Shown: positions 7,736 through 16,798, counted from the stretch's first letter. The stretch is DNA of 64,000 nt from DATBGO01 sp963785765 (GCA_963785765.1 CAWAWM010000003.1:186001-250000); one strand, 5' to 3'. Notes: generated by a model not told the origin, from the letters alone. A program made the numbers and translations.

Positions 7736-8934
7736 GCCAGCTCCTGTCCCGATCGTGAATACACCAGCTCGCCACCGACCCAGGTGGCTCTCGCCCGCAT
7801 ATCATCGCCCAGCCACGCCAGGTCCGCAGCCGCCCCTCGGGCAATCCGGCCGATATCCGGCCTGCCGATCAGGTCGGCCGGAATCCGGGTGGCGGCAGCG
7901 ACCGCGTCAGCCAGCCCGACCCCGGCCGTGATCATATTGGCCACCCCGGTGTCCATCCGCAGTCCGGAGCCGGCCAGCGTGCCATCGGCGCGGACCGGAG
8001 GCACCCCGTCGCCGGGCGGCAGCTCGATCGGCTCACCGCCCAGCAGGTACCGGCCCGGCGGCATGCCGGCACACGCCGCGGCATCGGTGACCAGACAGAT
8101 ACGGCCGGGCGCGGCGGCGAAGGCGATCCCGCAGACCTCGGCACAGACATGCCGCAGATCGGCGATGAGACCGCTGGTCAGCCGCGGATCGGCCAGCGCC
8201 TGGCCGACCACTCCCGGCTCGCGATGATGCAACGGCCGCTGGGCGTCGAACAGATGAGTGACCATCCGGGCGCCGTGATCGGCGGCCTGAGCCACCTGCC
8301 GTGCGGTCGCGTCGCTGTGCCCGATGCTGACCAGCACGCCTGCCCCGGTGAACTGATCGATCGCCGCCAGGACTCCGTTGCGTTCTGGGGCTAGCGTGAC
8401 CAGCTTGAGCACCCCGCGGCCGGCCTCCTGCAGCTCAGCCACGGCCGCGGCGGAGGCCGTGGTGATCCAGGCCTCGTTGTGCGCGCCGCGGCGGTTCGGA
8501 GCGATGAACGGGCCTTCGACGTGTACTCCGAGGACCCGGGCGCCGCCGGTCAGCCCCGGCACCAGGGCGGCGGCGCCGCGCAACGCGGCGCTGAGCTCGC
8601 CGATCGGCGCGGTAATGAACGTGGGCAGGAACGCCGTAGTTCCGGTTTCCGGCAGCCTGGTCGCTACCTCCGTCCACCCGTCCGCCGCCGCTGTCTGCAG
8701 GTCCACGCCGAAATGGCCGTTCACCTGCAGATCCACCAGACCAGGCAGCAGCACGCCGGACGCCAGCTCGAGGTCAGCGGCCCGGGGCGGCGGTCCCGCG
8801 CCGACATCGGTGATCACGCCATCAGCGAGCGCGACGTATCCAGGAGTCATGACCGGTGATCCCGGCCCGGCGGGAACCACCGAGGCGGCGGCGATCAGCA
8901 GCTCTGACCCGCCCCGGCCGTCCCCCTGCGTCAC
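7732..8934 (-). CDS. nagA: N-acetylglucosamine-6-phosphate deacetylase
   Basis: 400 residues of the amidohydrolase superfamily. Landmarks in order: LPGLVDLQVNG (actinobacterial NagA has Gln where other amidohydrolases carry the HxH metal ligand), HVEGPF with the metal Glu, IGHSDA, THLFDAQ and LVTDAAA with catalytic Asp. NagA removes acetate from GlcNAc-6-P in the cytosol. The GTG start overlaps the stop of the upstream hydrolase (GTGA), and its own stop overlaps the SIS gene, giving a three-gene coupled operon. THLFDAQ in place of the more usual THLFNAM is a minor deviation. Confidence 0.9.
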   Translation of the reverse strand: MTQGDGRGGSELLIAAASVVPAGPGSPVMTPGYVALADGVITDVGAGPPPRAADLELASGVLLPGLVDLQVNGHFGVDLQTAAADGWTEVATRLPETGTTAFLPTFITAPIGELSAALRGAAALVPGLTGGARVLGVHVEGPFIAPNRRGAHNEAWITTASAAAVAELQEAGRGVLKLVTLAPERNGVLAAIDQFTGAGVLVSIGHSDATARQVAQAADHGARMVTHLFDAQRPLHHREPGVVGQALADPRLTSGLIADLRHVCAEVCGIAFAAAPGRICLVTDAAACAGMPPGRYLLGGEPIELPPGDGVPPVRADGTLAGSGLRMDTGVANMITAGVGLADAVAAATRIPADLIGRPDIGRIARGAAADLAWLGDDMRARATWVGGELVYSRSGQELA

Positions 8935-9860
8935 GGGCCAGGCGGCGGGCTGGCCAGCAGGGAGCGGATTTCCCTCGCGGTCCAGGCGGGGCGTTCCATC
9001 ATCGCCACATGGCCGGTCCGCGGCAGCACGACCACTCGGGAGCGGCGGAAGACCCGCGCCGCCCGGGCCGCCAGCAGCGGATTTACCAGCTTGTCGTGGC
9101 TGCCATGAATGATCAGCGTCGGTGCCTGGACCCGGGCAGCGTCACGCCATAGTGACCGCGCATTTCGCCTCAGGTACTCGCCGACCAGTGCGCGGGCCGA
9201 CAGGATCAGTACGTCACTTGCGTACTCCAGCCCGTCTCTGCGGACGAGTTCAGCGATCTCCTCGGTGCGCCGCTTGGGGTGCATCGAGTGCGGATCGAAA
9301 TAGACGTCCCTGAGCAGCAGCTCGCTTCGGGCCGCCGCCGACAGCCGCCGCGACTTGGCGGCCAGCCACGGCCCCAGCTTGGGCGAGCTCAGCAGCGTCA
9401 CCCGCAGCGGGACCAGCCGCGGCCGCAGATCCGGCAGGGCCGGAGAGATCAGGGTCAGGGTCCGGACCAGGTCGGGCCGCCGGGCCGCGACCCGGGTGCT
9501 GATGGCCCCGCCGAGCGAATTGCCGATCAGATGGACTGGCCAGTTACCGCGTTTTTCAATTAGGCCGATAACGGATGCCGCGTGCGCGTCGATCGAGTAA
9601 TCCCCGTCGGCGGGCACCGGGGAGAACCCGAATCCGGGCAGGTCCAGTGCTTCGCAGGCAAGCGCGGGTCCCGGCTGGCCATCGGCCGCCGGCTGCCTGA
9701 GCTCGTCCATCAGGTCAGTCCAGTTGGTCGACGAGCCGCCCAGGCCATGGACGAACAGGGCAGGCTCGGCATTGGGGAGTGCAGGCGCGGTCCTGACGAA
9801 CACTTCGCCAGTTCCGAACGAGGCAAACTCGCCCGGCCAAGCCGGAATAGGATCAACCAC
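8931..9860 (-). CDS. Alpha/beta hydrolase
   Basis: 309 residues. The oxyanion loop is FVHGLGGSSTNW, the nucleophile elbow IGNSLGG, the acid is probably Asp in HGSHDKLV, and the base is His in RTGHVAMM. The fold is complete; the substrate is unknown. The GTG at 9860 is preferred to the TTG at 9887, because TAATAT lies exactly 7 nt upstream and no Shine-Dalgarno sequence is present. It is the first gene of the operon with nagA and the SIS gene, which suggests co-regulation with amino-sugar use, but nothing in the protein points to a sugar substrate. Confidence 0.8.
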   Translation of the reverse strand: MVDPIPAWPGEFASFGTGEVFVRTAPALPNAEPALFVHGLGGSSTNWTDLMDELRQPAADGQPGPALACEALDLPGFGFSPVPADGDYSIDAHAASVIGLIEKRGNWPVHLIGNSLGGAISTRVAARRPDLVRTLTLISPALPDLRPRLVPLRVTLLSSPKLGPWLAAKSRRLSAAARSELLLRDVYFDPHSMHPKRRTEEIAELVRRDGLEYASDVLILSARALVGEYLRRNARSLWRDAARVQAPTLIIHGSHDKLVNPLLAARAARVFRRSRVVVLPRTGHVAMMERPAWTAREIRSLLASPPPGP

Positions 9861-9867
9861 AATCTCT

Positions 9868-9873
9868 ATATTA
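9868..9873 (-). promoter_or_regulatory. Putative leaderless -10 box of the hydrolase-nagA operon
   Basis: TAATAT with 7 nt to the GTG at 9860, in a locally AT-rich patch. No convincing -35 is seen 17-18 bp upstream. Confidence 0.55.
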
Positions 9874-9977
9874 CTCGCCAGTATCAATTCCTGCGGCCCA
9901 CCCGTCCTGCGGCCCGCCCGCTGGACGCGGTGGCGACGGCGTGACCTGGACTGGCCGATCGTCGACTGCCTGGCGGG

Positions 9978-10979
9978 TCAGCTGGCCCTGCGGCGCGCCC
10001 CGGACCGGGTCGACTTGGCCGCAGGCTTGCTCGCGGTCTGCTTGTCACCGTCGGACTTCGCGGTAGCCGCCTTAGCTCCGCTTTTCGCACCACTTGCCCT
10101 GGTTGAGCCGGCCTTTGCGGCGCCTGATCGGCTACTCGCCGACGACCGGCTGCTCGCCGACCTGCTCGAACCCGAACTCCCCGTGCCGCCGCCTGGTTGC
10201 CGCTGATCGTGCTGGGCTGCGCTCAGGCTGGCCTTCAGCGCATCGGCCAGGCTGGTCGGCTCGTCTTCAGGCGTCTCGCCTTCCTCGGGCTGGACGACCT
10301 CGCGCCCTTCAGCCTTGGCGTTCACCAGCTCCTGCAGCGCCTCACGGTAACCGTCGTGGTATTCGTCCGGGTCGAAGTCGACCGTCATCGAGTCGATCAG
10401 GGACCCCGCCATCTTGAGCTCCTGCGACCGGACCTCGATGTCGTCGTCGAGGAAGGCGAACGCCGGGTTGCGCACCTCATCAGGCCACAACAACGTCTCG
10501 AGCACCAGCACGCCGTCCCTGGACCGTAGCGTGGCCAGTGATTCGCGTTGCCGCAGCGCCACGATGGCCAGGGCGATTTTTCCTGACCGCTCAAGTGAGT
10601 CACGCAACAACACATAGGCCCGGGCGCCGGCGGCTTCTGGCTCCACGTAATAGCTGCGGGACAGCAGGATGGGATCAAGCTGATCGGACGGCATGAAGTG
10701 CAGCACTTCAATGCTGCGGGTCGTCGGCAACGGCAGGTCAGCCAGGTCCTCGTCGGTCAGGACGATCATCTCGCCGCTGGGCAGCTCGTACCCCTTGGCG
10801 ACCTGCTCGTACGGGATCTCCTCACCGTCGATGGAGCAGACCCTGCGGAACCTGATCCGGCCGCCATCAGTCCGGTGAACCTGGCGGAACGCTATGTCCT
10901 TCTGCTCGGTCGCGGCGTACAGTTTCACAGGGATCATGACCAGCCCGAAGGAGATCGAGCCCTTCCACATGCTGTGCAT
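9978..10979 (-). CDS. ku: Non-homologous end joining protein Ku
   Basis: 333 residues. The start MHSMWKGSISFGLVMIPVKL is diagnostic for bacterial Ku, followed by the beta-barrel core (PYEQVAKGYE, DPILLSRSYYVEP, LRDSLERSGKIA, DEYHDGYREAL). Ku homodimers encircle double-strand break ends and recruit LigD. The last 75 or so residues are a Ser/Lys/Ala-rich tail (GSSRSASSRSS, KSGAKAATAKS), typical of actinobacterial Ku and thought to extend DNA binding. The ATG has a GGGAGA site 5 nt upstream. LigD is not in the window. Confidence 0.95.
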   Translation of the reverse strand: MHSMWKGSISFGLVMIPVKLYAATEQKDIAFRQVHRTDGGRIRFRRVCSIDGEEIPYEQVAKGYELPSGEMIVLTDEDLADLPLPTTRSIEVLHFMPSDQLDPILLSRSYYVEPEAAGARAYVLLRDSLERSGKIALAIVALRQRESLATLRSRDGVLVLETLLWPDEVRNPAFAFLDDDIEVRSQELKMAGSLIDSMTVDFDPDEYHDGYREALQELVNAKAEGREVVQPEEGETPEDEPTSLADALKASLSAAQHDQRQPGGGTGSSGSSRSASSRSSASSRSGAAKAGSTRASGAKSGAKAATAKSDGDKQTASKPAAKSTRSGARRRAS

Positions 10980-11085
10980 GATGTCTCCCTACCCCGTCAG
11001 AGCGGGTACTGATACAAGCAGTGTTGTCCGGATTCTTCTGTTCGGCAATATGTTCGATGAACCGAGCAGACAAGGAGCGCCCCGA

Positions 11086-11265
11086 ATGAGCGACAACGAC
11101 ATCGAGCGGCCCGAGGCTGATTCTGCTGAGCAGGATCAGGATGTCATCCCGGATGCCGATGAGGACAGCGGGACGCAGGAGGAACCGCCGTTCGAGGCGG
11201 ACGAAGCCGACGCAGCGGAGCAGAGCCGCGAGGTTAGGACCAACGACGACGACGAATATCGCTGA
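11086..11265 (+). CDS. Small acidic hypothetical protein
   Basis: 59 residues, nearly half Asp/Glu (DADEDSGTQEEPPFEADEAD). The ATG at 11086 has AAGGAG 8 nt upstream, which is why the longer open frame before it is not used. It is divergent from ku with about 100 bp between them. It is probably intrinsically disordered, with no hydrophobic core, helix-turn-helix or Cys motif. I do not recognise a family; DNA mimicry or a partner for a basic protein would be guesses. Confidence 0.55.
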   Translation: MSDNDIERPEADSAEQDQDVIPDADEDSGTQEEPPFEADEADAAEQSREVRTNDDDEYR

Positions 11266-11407
11266 CCACCCAGGCTTTCCGGGTGCTCACCGTCGGCCGG
11301 AGCCGTCGTCACTCGCCGTGATGCCGGTTCTGCCTGCTACCCGGTCGTAAGATGGCATGCGGAGCGGCGCGAAATCGTCCCAGGACAGCACACATTCGGA
11401 GAGTCTC

Positions 11408-12028
11408 GTGACAGCATCGTCGGAGGCGAAATCGGCCAGTACCCGGCTGCCGAGACCAGTCAGGCGCAGGCAGCTTCTCGGTGCGGCACAGGAGGTCTTC
11501 GTCGCTCACGGCTACCATGCCGCGGCGATGGACGAAATCGCTGAGCGCGCCGGGGTCAGCAAGCCAGTTCTCTACCAGCACTTCCCGGGCAAGCTTGAGC
11601 TGTACCTGGCCTTGCTGGACGAGAGCGCCGACGAACTGGTCGCGATCGTGAAGGCAGCCCTATCCTCAACCGCCGACAACAAGCAGCGAGTGCCCGCCAC
11701 GTTCAAGGCCTTCTTCGACTTCGTAGCCAGCGGTGGCGAGGCGTTCCGGCTGGTCTTCGAGTCCGATCTCAGCAATGAACCGGCCGTGCGGGCCCGTCTG
11801 GAGGCGACCATGCGGGATTGCGCCGAGATGGTCAGCCAGTCCATCCACTCCGACGCCGGCCTCGGCGAAGAAGAGGCGCACCTGCTCGGCATGGCGCTCG
11901 TCGGCATGGCACAGGTCAGCTCGCGATATTGGCTGAGCATGGGTGAAGCCATCCCCAAGGATGCCGCCGAGCAGCTGATTACCAGGCTGGCCTGGCGCGG
12001 TATCAGCGGCTGGCCGCGAGCCAGCTGA
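11408..12028 (+). CDS. TetR-family transcriptional regulator
   Basis: 206 residues. The N-terminal helix-turn-helix (about 15-60) reads RRQLLGAAQEVFVAHGYHAAAMDEIAERAG, then VSKPVLYQHFPGK, a textbook TetR DNA-binding domain. The C-terminal ligand domain is conserved with the actinobacterial TetR found beside DUF3107 (FRLVFESDLSNEPAVR). The GTG at 11408 is preferred to the ATG at 11357: a TAAGAT box at 11348-11353 would start transcription after 11357, and GGAGAG lies just upstream of the GTG. The inducer is unknown. Possible targets include the neighbouring DUF3107/helicase group. Confidence 0.85.
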   Translation: MTASSEAKSASTRLPRPVRRRQLLGAAQEVFVAHGYHAAAMDEIAERAGVSKPVLYQHFPGKLELYLALLDESADELVAIVKAALSSTADNKQRVPATFKAFFDFVASGGEAFRLVFESDLSNEPAVRARLEATMRDCAEMVSQSIHSDAGLGEEEAHLLGMALVGMAQVSSRYWLSMGEAIPKDAAEQLITRLAWRGISGWPRAS

Positions 12029-12040
12029 TCCTGCCCGGCT

Positions 12041-12209
12041 AAGCCGGCCCCGCGCATAAGTCGGCCCCGCGCATGATCCGGCCCCGCGCATGATCCGGCC
12101 CCGCCCATAAGCCGGCCCCGCGCACGAGCCAGCCCCGCGCATAAGCCGGCCCCGCGCACGAGCCAGCCCCGCCCATAAGCCGGCCCCGCGCACGAGCCAG
12201 CCCCACGCA
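12041..12209. repeat. Tandem repeat array, 17-bp unit
   Basis: About ten copies of a unit like AAGCCGGCCCCGCGCAT, alternating with ACGAGCCAGCCCCGCGC variants, begin directly after the TetR stop. Together with the next array this fills the 314-bp gap up to DUF3107. No gene or hairpin terminator stands out. Confidence 0.9.
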
Positions 12210-12285
12210 TAATCGATTCCGCAGTTAATCGACTCCGCAGTAATCGACTCCGCAGTAATCGACTCCGCAGTAATCGACTCCGTGC
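12210..12285. repeat. Tandem repeat array, 15-bp unit
   Basis: Five copies of TAATCGACTCCGCAG (the first two slightly different) abut the 17-bp array and end about 60 bp before DUF3107. The unit sequence is unrelated to that of the neighbouring array, so the two arose independently. Confidence 0.9.
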
Positions 12286-12342
12286 TTCAGTTGACCCATC
12301 CGCGGCCGGCGCCAGGCTAGCCTCGGTCCGAGAGGAGCTGCC

Positions 12343-12570
12343 GTGGAAGTCAAGATCGGAATTCAGTCTGTGCCGCGCGAGCTAGTCGTGGAGACCGAGA
12401 CCGCGTTCGAGGATGTCGAGCGTTCGCTGACGGCCGCGATCGCCGACAGCGGCGTCTTCGTTGTGACCGACGAAAAGGGCGGCAAGATCATGGTCCCGGC
12501 CGACAAGATCGCCTACGTGGAAATCGGCGGCGCCGAGCCGCGCCGCATCGGATTCGGCCCCAACATCTGA
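12343..12570 (+). CDS. DUF3107 family protein
   Basis: 75 residues, matching the family along its length: MEVKIGIQSVPREL at the start and KIMVPADKIAYVEIG...RRIGFG at the end. Members are small cytosolic proteins, annotated in some databases as ATP-binding, found next to a TetR gene and a DEAD-box helicase in many actinomycetes, as here. The GTG has a GAGGAG site 5 nt upstream, and a TAGCCT box about 30 nt before the start is a plausible -10. No enzymatic role is established. Confidence 0.85.
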   Translation: MEVKIGIQSVPRELVVETETAFEDVERSLTAAIADSGVFVVTDEKGGKIMVPADKIAYVEIGGAEPRRIGFGPNI

Positions 12571-12664
12571 GTCCGGCCTGACCAGGGCGGGGCTGGGACC
12601 GATTCGGCCCGGGGCGGGGCCAGGCCAGAGCCCGGTTGGGACCGATTCGGCCCGGGCTGACTCC

Positions 12665-12760
12665 AGGCCAGCCCGGGACGGGTCTGCGACTTACTCAGGC
12701 CAGCCCCGGACGGGTCTGCGACTTACTCAGGCCAGCCCGGGACGGGCCCATGACTGGGCC
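12665..12760. repeat. Tandem repeat, 32-bp unit, with degenerate flank
   Basis: Two full copies and a partial one of a 32-bp unit (GGACGGGTCTGCGACTTACT core plus AGGCCAGCCC) lie between the convergent DUF3107 and hemerythrin genes. The preceding 80 bp hold two copies of a GGGACCGATTCGGCCCGGG-like block. No terminator-type hairpin is obvious beyond these. Confidence 0.8.
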
Positions 12761-12800
12761 TGGCACGGGATAGTCATGGCCCCGCCTCATGGCCGGGTGA

Positions 12801-13301
12801 TCAGGAGATCACGGCGTCGATGGTCTTCTTCACGGCGCTTGGCCGCGCGGGTGACCGGGGTGCCTTCTCCCTGGCCTGCTCGATCTTGGCGCCAAGCTTC
12901 TGCAGCTGCTTGCGGTCGAGCCCGGCGCGCACCTTCGGGAACCACTCCTGCTCCTCCTCCTTGATGTGGTGCGTGACGGTCTCGATCAGCACCGTGGTCT
13001 TCGCATCGAAGCGCTCGGCGTCGGCCGGCATTCCGTAGAGCTCCATGCAGAGCACGTCTGCGACGTGATGCTCTTCGTACGACTCGAGGATGCCCTCGTC
13101 AAGATCCGGCAGCAGCCCGCGGACCTCCGGGTACATCACCTCGTTCTCGACATAGGTATGCACGGTGAGCAGCTCGATGATCTTCCGGACGATCTTGGCC
13201 TTCTTCTTGATCGCCCGGTTGCCGGTGGCGTCGAACTCCCGGAACAGGCGACGGATGTCCTTGTGATCGGCCTTCAGCAGGGTGATCGCGTCGGATGACA
13301 T
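12801..13301 (-). CDS. Hemerythrin HHE domain protein
   Basis: 166 residues. The diiron ligand pattern is visible: His in LLKADHKDIRRLF (about 12), H-T-Y-V-E-N-E-V in TVHTYVENEVMYPEV (His and Glu), EEHHVADVL, and VTHHIKEEEQEWFP. This is the HHE cation-binding architecture. Such proteins bind oxygen or NO or sense redox state; the role here is unknown. The C-terminus is Lys/Arg/Pro-rich. The ATG has GGAG 5 nt upstream. It is transcribed convergently with DUF3107. Confidence 0.9.
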   Translation of the reverse strand: MSSDAITLLKADHKDIRRLFREFDATGNRAIKKKAKIVRKIIELLTVHTYVENEVMYPEVRGLLPDLDEGILESYEEHHVADVLCMELYGMPADAERFDAKTTVLIETVTHHIKEEEQEWFPKVRAGLDRKQLQKLGAKIEQAREKAPRSPARPSAVKKTIDAVIS

Positions 13302-13445
13302 AAAGCTCCTTCTCCAGACGACTAGCCGGCGCGGTCTCGCACCGCCCGGTCAATCTGCTGCCCGCAGCGCGGCGCAGTAACGGAGCTGCCTGTGTGTTCC
13401 CGGACACACCATCGGCGGCTGGCTGACCTAGCCAGCCAGGCCTAC

Positions 13446-14345
13446 CTAGCCAGCCAGGCCAAGCGCGGCCATTCGTTCGGCATGAGCATCAGTGAGCCGG
13501 GCGAACATCCGGCCTATTTCGCCGAGCTGGGTAACCGTCCCGCCCGCCAGCAGGCGGGCCAGCGCTTCGCGCTCGGCGGCCACCCGCTGCGCCTGGCCGA
13601 GCGCCTCGCCGACCAGGCGCCGCGCCCAGAGGGCCAGCAGGCCGGCCACTTTCGGGTCGGCCTCGATCGCCGCTCGCACCCGCGCGACAGCGAATTCCGC
13701 GTGGCCGGCATCGCCCAGCACCTCGAGAACGAGCTCGCGGGTCTCCTGATCCAGCAGCTCGGCCAGGGCCCGGTAGAAATCTGCCGCGATGCCATCGCCG
13801 ACGTACGCCTTCACCAGGCCCTCCAGCCAGTCCGATGGGGCAGTCCTGGCGTGGAATGCGTCGATCGCCGCGACAAACGGGGACATCGCCTGTTCCGGTT
13901 CGGCATGCATTTCCTCAAGCCGGCGGCGCAGCAGCTTGAAATGGCCAAATTGGGCGACCGCCATCCCGGCCATTGCTTCCTTGTCGGCCAGCGAAACCGC
14001 GACCGCTGCATCGTCAGAAAGCCGGAAGAAGGCCACCAGCGAGGCGTAGGCGAGCACGCCGAGGAGGTCAATGACACCGTCCGGGTCCGGGCCGTTTCCC
14101 GCACCGCTGCCGGCCTCAGCAGCGCCAGGATCCGCCGCAGAAGCCGGGTCCGCGGCTGCGCCACTGGCCGCCACCGGCTCAGGTGGCGCTGCCGCGGGAC
14201 TGCCCGTCGCGGGCCCGCCGGTCGGCGCCCCGGCCGGCCGTGGTGCGCCGACCTGGGAGTCCGACTGGGAGCCGCCCGCGGTGGGCTCGCCGGGCACCGG
14301 ACCGCTTGCCGGCTGCTGCGTGCTCGCCTCGCCCATCTCGGTCAC
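13446..14345 (-). CDS. Ferritin-like fold protein (MiaE-like family)
   Basis: 299 residues. The first 85 or so are Ala/Pro/Gly-rich and probably disordered. The rest is an all-helical ferritin-like domain with carboxylate-bridge candidates in LADKEAMAGMAVAQFGHFKLL (Glu, His) and ELLDQETRELVLEVLGDAGHAEFA (Glu, His). Actinomycete homologues are annotated as ferritin-like fold proteins related to the tRNA hydroxylase MiaE and sit beside the DEAD-box helicase, as here. The GTG start is supported by TACGCT 6 nt upstream. The substrate is unknown. Confidence 0.75.
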   Translation of the reverse strand: MTEMGEASTQQPASGPVPGEPTAGGSQSDSQVGAPRPAGAPTGGPATGSPAAAPPEPVAASGAAADPASAADPGAAEAGSGAGNGPDPDGVIDLLGVLAYASLVAFFRLSDDAAVAVSLADKEAMAGMAVAQFGHFKLLRRRLEEMHAEPEQAMSPFVAAIDAFHARTAPSDWLEGLVKAYVGDGIAADFYRALAELLDQETRELVLEVLGDAGHAEFAVARVRAAIEADPKVAGLLALWARRLVGEALGQAQRVAAEREALARLLAGGTVTQLGEIGRMFARLTDAHAERMAALGLAG

Positions 14346-14351
14346 CTTGGC

Positions 14352-14357
14352 AGCGTA
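14352..14357 (-). promoter_or_regulatory. Putative leaderless -10 box of the ferritin-like gene
   Basis: TACGCT with 6 nt to the GTG at 14345; no Shine-Dalgarno sequence. Confidence 0.5.
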
Positions 14358-14372
14358 ACAACTTGCCCCGCG

Positions 14373-14512
14373 GCCGGTCTGGCCCGTTGGGGACCGGTCT
14401 GGCCCTCGGGGACCGGTCTGGCCGTGGCCGGGGACCGGTCTGGCCCGTGGCCCGGGGCGGTCTGGCCGTGGCCCGGGGCCGGTCTGGCCCGTTCCAGCAG
14501 CGGTCTGGCCCC
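14373..14512. repeat. Tandem repeat array, GGGGACCGGTCTGGCC-like
   Basis: About eight degenerate copies of a unit built on ACCGGTCTGGCCCG lie in the 424-bp gap between the divergent ferritin-like and helicase genes. ACCGGT is itself palindromic. The rest of the gap (14513-14769) holds a TAGACT box near 14588, a small hairpin CCGCAT/ATGCGG near 14602-14618, and otherwise nothing recognisable. The helicase therefore may have a long 5' leader. Confidence 0.8.
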
Positions 14513-14769
14513 ATTCCGCCAGCGATCCGGCCCGCCCCCGGCCGGTCGGTCCGGCCCGCGCCGCTGCCGGTAATCAGGAACGTTGCTAGACTGTCCCTAA
14601 CCCGCATGTGGAATGCGGTAACCCCGAAGCGTGTTGTACCCCAGAAAGTAAGGCACGGCGTTTGCCGGGAGCTTTCAATCGCTCACGACCGCCGCGCCAA
14701 GTCTTCCCGGTGAGTGCGTGGCCAATGCCGCGCTGAGACAGCGTGAGCCGTCCCGTCGGAGAAGTCGAA

Positions 14770-16761
14770 ATGCTAGCCCGCGACGCGGACGCACGGCGCA
14801 CAGGCGCTTGGTGGACCCGCGGGCTACTGATGGAGGCGGAAGCCCTGACAACGCATAACTGGCCCATGCAGAGCGTGCCGGACGACGAGCGCGCCGTGGC
14901 CGACGACACTGACGAAACTACAGCCGAGGCACTCCGGGCAGATCCGGAAGACGCGACAGCCTCGGCAGACGCGACCGGCGCCGGGACTCTCCTGGTGAGC
15001 GCCGTAATCGACGAGACCGCTCTGGCCGACGACACAACTCTGTCGCGCGACACAGACCTGGCCGGCGACGCAGACCTGGCCGGCGACACAGACCTCGCTG
15101 GCGACACAGACCTCGCGGCCAAGAGAGCCCTGGCCGACGAGGCGGCCGCCGACGCGGCCCGCGGCGACAAGACATTTCGCGATTTCGGAGTCGCCGAGCC
15201 GTTTTGCGCGGCCCTGGAGGCCGCCGGCATTACTCATGCCTTCCCGATCCAGGCTCTGACCCTGCCGATAGCCCTCGAGGGGCACGATCTCATCGGCCAG
15301 GCCAGGACCGGAACCGGCAAGACCCTCGCCTTCGGCATCCCCATGCTCCAGCGCCTCGAACTGGCGCAGGACGCCAAGCCCTCGGCTCCCCGGGGGCTCG
15401 TGGTGGTGCCCACCAGGGAGCTGGCCATCCAGGTGGCAGAGGACCTGCGGACCGCTGCGGCGCGCAGCGGTATCGCCGTCGTGACCCTCTATGGTGGCCG
15501 CGCTTACGAGCCCCAGATCGAGGCGCTGCAGAGCGTCGACATCGTCGTCGGCACGCCTGGCCGGCTGCTCGACCTGGTCCGGCAGGGCCATCTGAACCTG
15601 TCCGAGACCCGCTCGCTGGTGCTCGATGAGGCCGACAAGATGCTCGACCTGGGCTTCCTGCCCGATGTCGAGAAGATCCTCAAGCTCACCCCGCCGCAGC
15701 GCCAGACGATGCTGTTCTCGGCCACCATGCCCGGCGAGGTCGTCACGCTGGCCCGGCGCCACCTCAGCCGCCCGGTCCACGTGCGGGCCGAGCAGCATGA
15801 CGAGCCCGCCCTGGTGCCCAGCACCGAGCAGCACGTCTTCCGGGCGCACCAGATGGACAAGATCGAGGTCCTGGCGCGCGTGCTGCAGTCCGAAGGCCGC
15901 GGCCTGACCATCGTGTTCTGCCGGACCAAGCGAGCCTGCGACCAGATCGCCGCAGCTTTGACGACGCGGGGCTTCGCGGCGGCCGCCGTCCACGGTGACC
16001 TGGGCCAGGGCCAGCGGGAACGCGCCATGCGTGCCTTCCGGACCGGCAAGGTAGACGTCCTGGTTGCGACCGACGTGGCCGCCCGCGGACTGGATGTCGA
16101 CGATGTCACCCACGTAGTGAATTACGAGTGCCCCGAGGACGACAAGGCTTACCTGCACCGGACCGGCCGGACCGGGCGGGCGGGCCGCATCGGCGCAGCC
16201 GTGACCTTCGTGGACTGGGCCGACATGCACCGTTGGAAGATGATCAACGAAGCGCTCGGCCTGGGCAAGCCTGAGCCTGTCGAGACCTATTCGACCTCTG
16301 ACCACCTCTTCGATGCACTGCGCATTCCCAGGGACGCGAAGGGCACGCTGCCCCGGGCCAGGCGCGAGCGGCTCGGCCTGGAGGCTGAGACCCTGGAGGA
16401 CATCGGCGAGACCGGTCGCAATCGCTCGCACGCCGGGCGCTCGGCGAGTGCTCCAGCGGGCCGTGATCGCGGCCGCAGCCGCGACCGCGGCACCGGATCG
16501 GGTGGCCGGCAGCGCGGCAGCCGTTCCGAGGGCGATCGCACCGAGGCCGCCAGGCCCGGCGATGCCACCCAGCCCGGGCAGCGCGCCCGCCGCCGGACCA
16601 GGGCAGGCGCCCCGGTGCGGGCATCAGACGCGGGGAACGCTGGGAGTGCCGACACGCAGGCCTTGCGCGGCCAGCCGGCCAGCCGACGCCGCCGCCGGTC
16701 GCGGGCCAAGTCAGCCCATGACTCCGGCCAGGCGACTGGCACCACAGCGGAATCAGCGTAA
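14770..16761 (+). CDS. DEAD/DEAH-box RNA helicase
   Basis: 663 residues. The RecA-like core starts near residue 134 (KTFRDFGVAEPF). Motifs: Q motif FPIQAL, motif I ARTGTGKT (about 178), motif Ia PTRELAIQ, motif II VLDEADKM (about 284), motif III FSATMP (about 317), motif V ATDVAARGLD and motif VI HRTGRTGRAGR (about 463). The tail (about 555-590) is Arg/Gly/Ser-rich, probably RNA-binding. The N-terminal extension carries four DTDLAG-type repeats. The ATG at 14770 is preferred over the GTG at 14743 because GGAGAAG lies just upstream. The role is probably RNA or ribosome remodelling; a specific substrate is not visible. Confidence 0.9.
   Translation: MLARDADARRTGAWWTRGLLMEAEALTTHNWPMQSVPDDERAVADDTDETTAEALRADPEDATASADATGAGTLLVSAVIDETALADDTTLSRDTDLAGDADLAGDTDLAGDTDLAAKRALADEAAADAARGDKTFRDFGVAEPFCAALEAAGITHAFPIQALTLPIALEGHDLIGQARTGTGKTLAFGIPMLQRLELAQDAKPSAPRGLVVVPTRELAIQVAEDLRTAAARSGIAVVTLYGGRAYEPQIEALQSVDIVVGTPGRLLDLVRQGHLNLSETRSLVLDEADKMLDLGFLPDVEKILKLTPPQRQTMLFSATMPGEVVTLARRHLSRPVHVRAEQHDEPALVPSTEQHVFRAHQMDKIEVLARVLQSEGRGLTIVFCRTKRACDQIAAALTTRGFAAAAVHGDLGQGQRERAMRAFRTGKVDVLVATDVAARGLDVDDVTHVVNYECPEDDKAYLHRTGRTGRAGRIGAAVTFVDWADMHRWKMINEALGLGKPEPVETYSTSDHLFDALRIPRDAKGTLPRARRERLGLEAETLEDIGETGRNRSHAGRSASAPAGRDRGRSRDRGTGSGGRQRGSRSEGDRTEAARPGDATQPGQRARRRTRAGAPVRASDAGNAGSADTQALRGQPASRRRRRSRAKSAHDSGQATGTTAESA
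15049..15120 (+). repeat. Coding repeat, 18-bp unit (DTDLAG)
   Basis: Four tandem 18-bp units encode D(T/A)DLAG/R near the N-terminus of the helicase, ahead of the catalytic core. The unit length keeps the frame. Confidence 0.8.
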
Positions 16762-16792
16762 AACTGGTAGCAACACCCTGAGCCCGTCTGGG

Positions 16793-16798
16793 TAGGCT
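16793..16798 (+). promoter_or_regulatory. Putative leaderless -10 box of the 16807 hydrolase
   Basis: TAGGCT with 8 nt to the GTG at 16807. Confidence 0.5.

Noticed and set aside
12029..12342. Small RNA or riboswitch in the gap before DUF3107
   Set aside because: The whole gap is explained by two tandem arrays; no stable conserved stem or -10 fits an RNA gene.
14824..16431. 535-codon open frame antisense to the DEAD-box helicase
   Set aside because: A shadow of a gene with all helicase motifs on the plus strand; no start signal or family resemblance.
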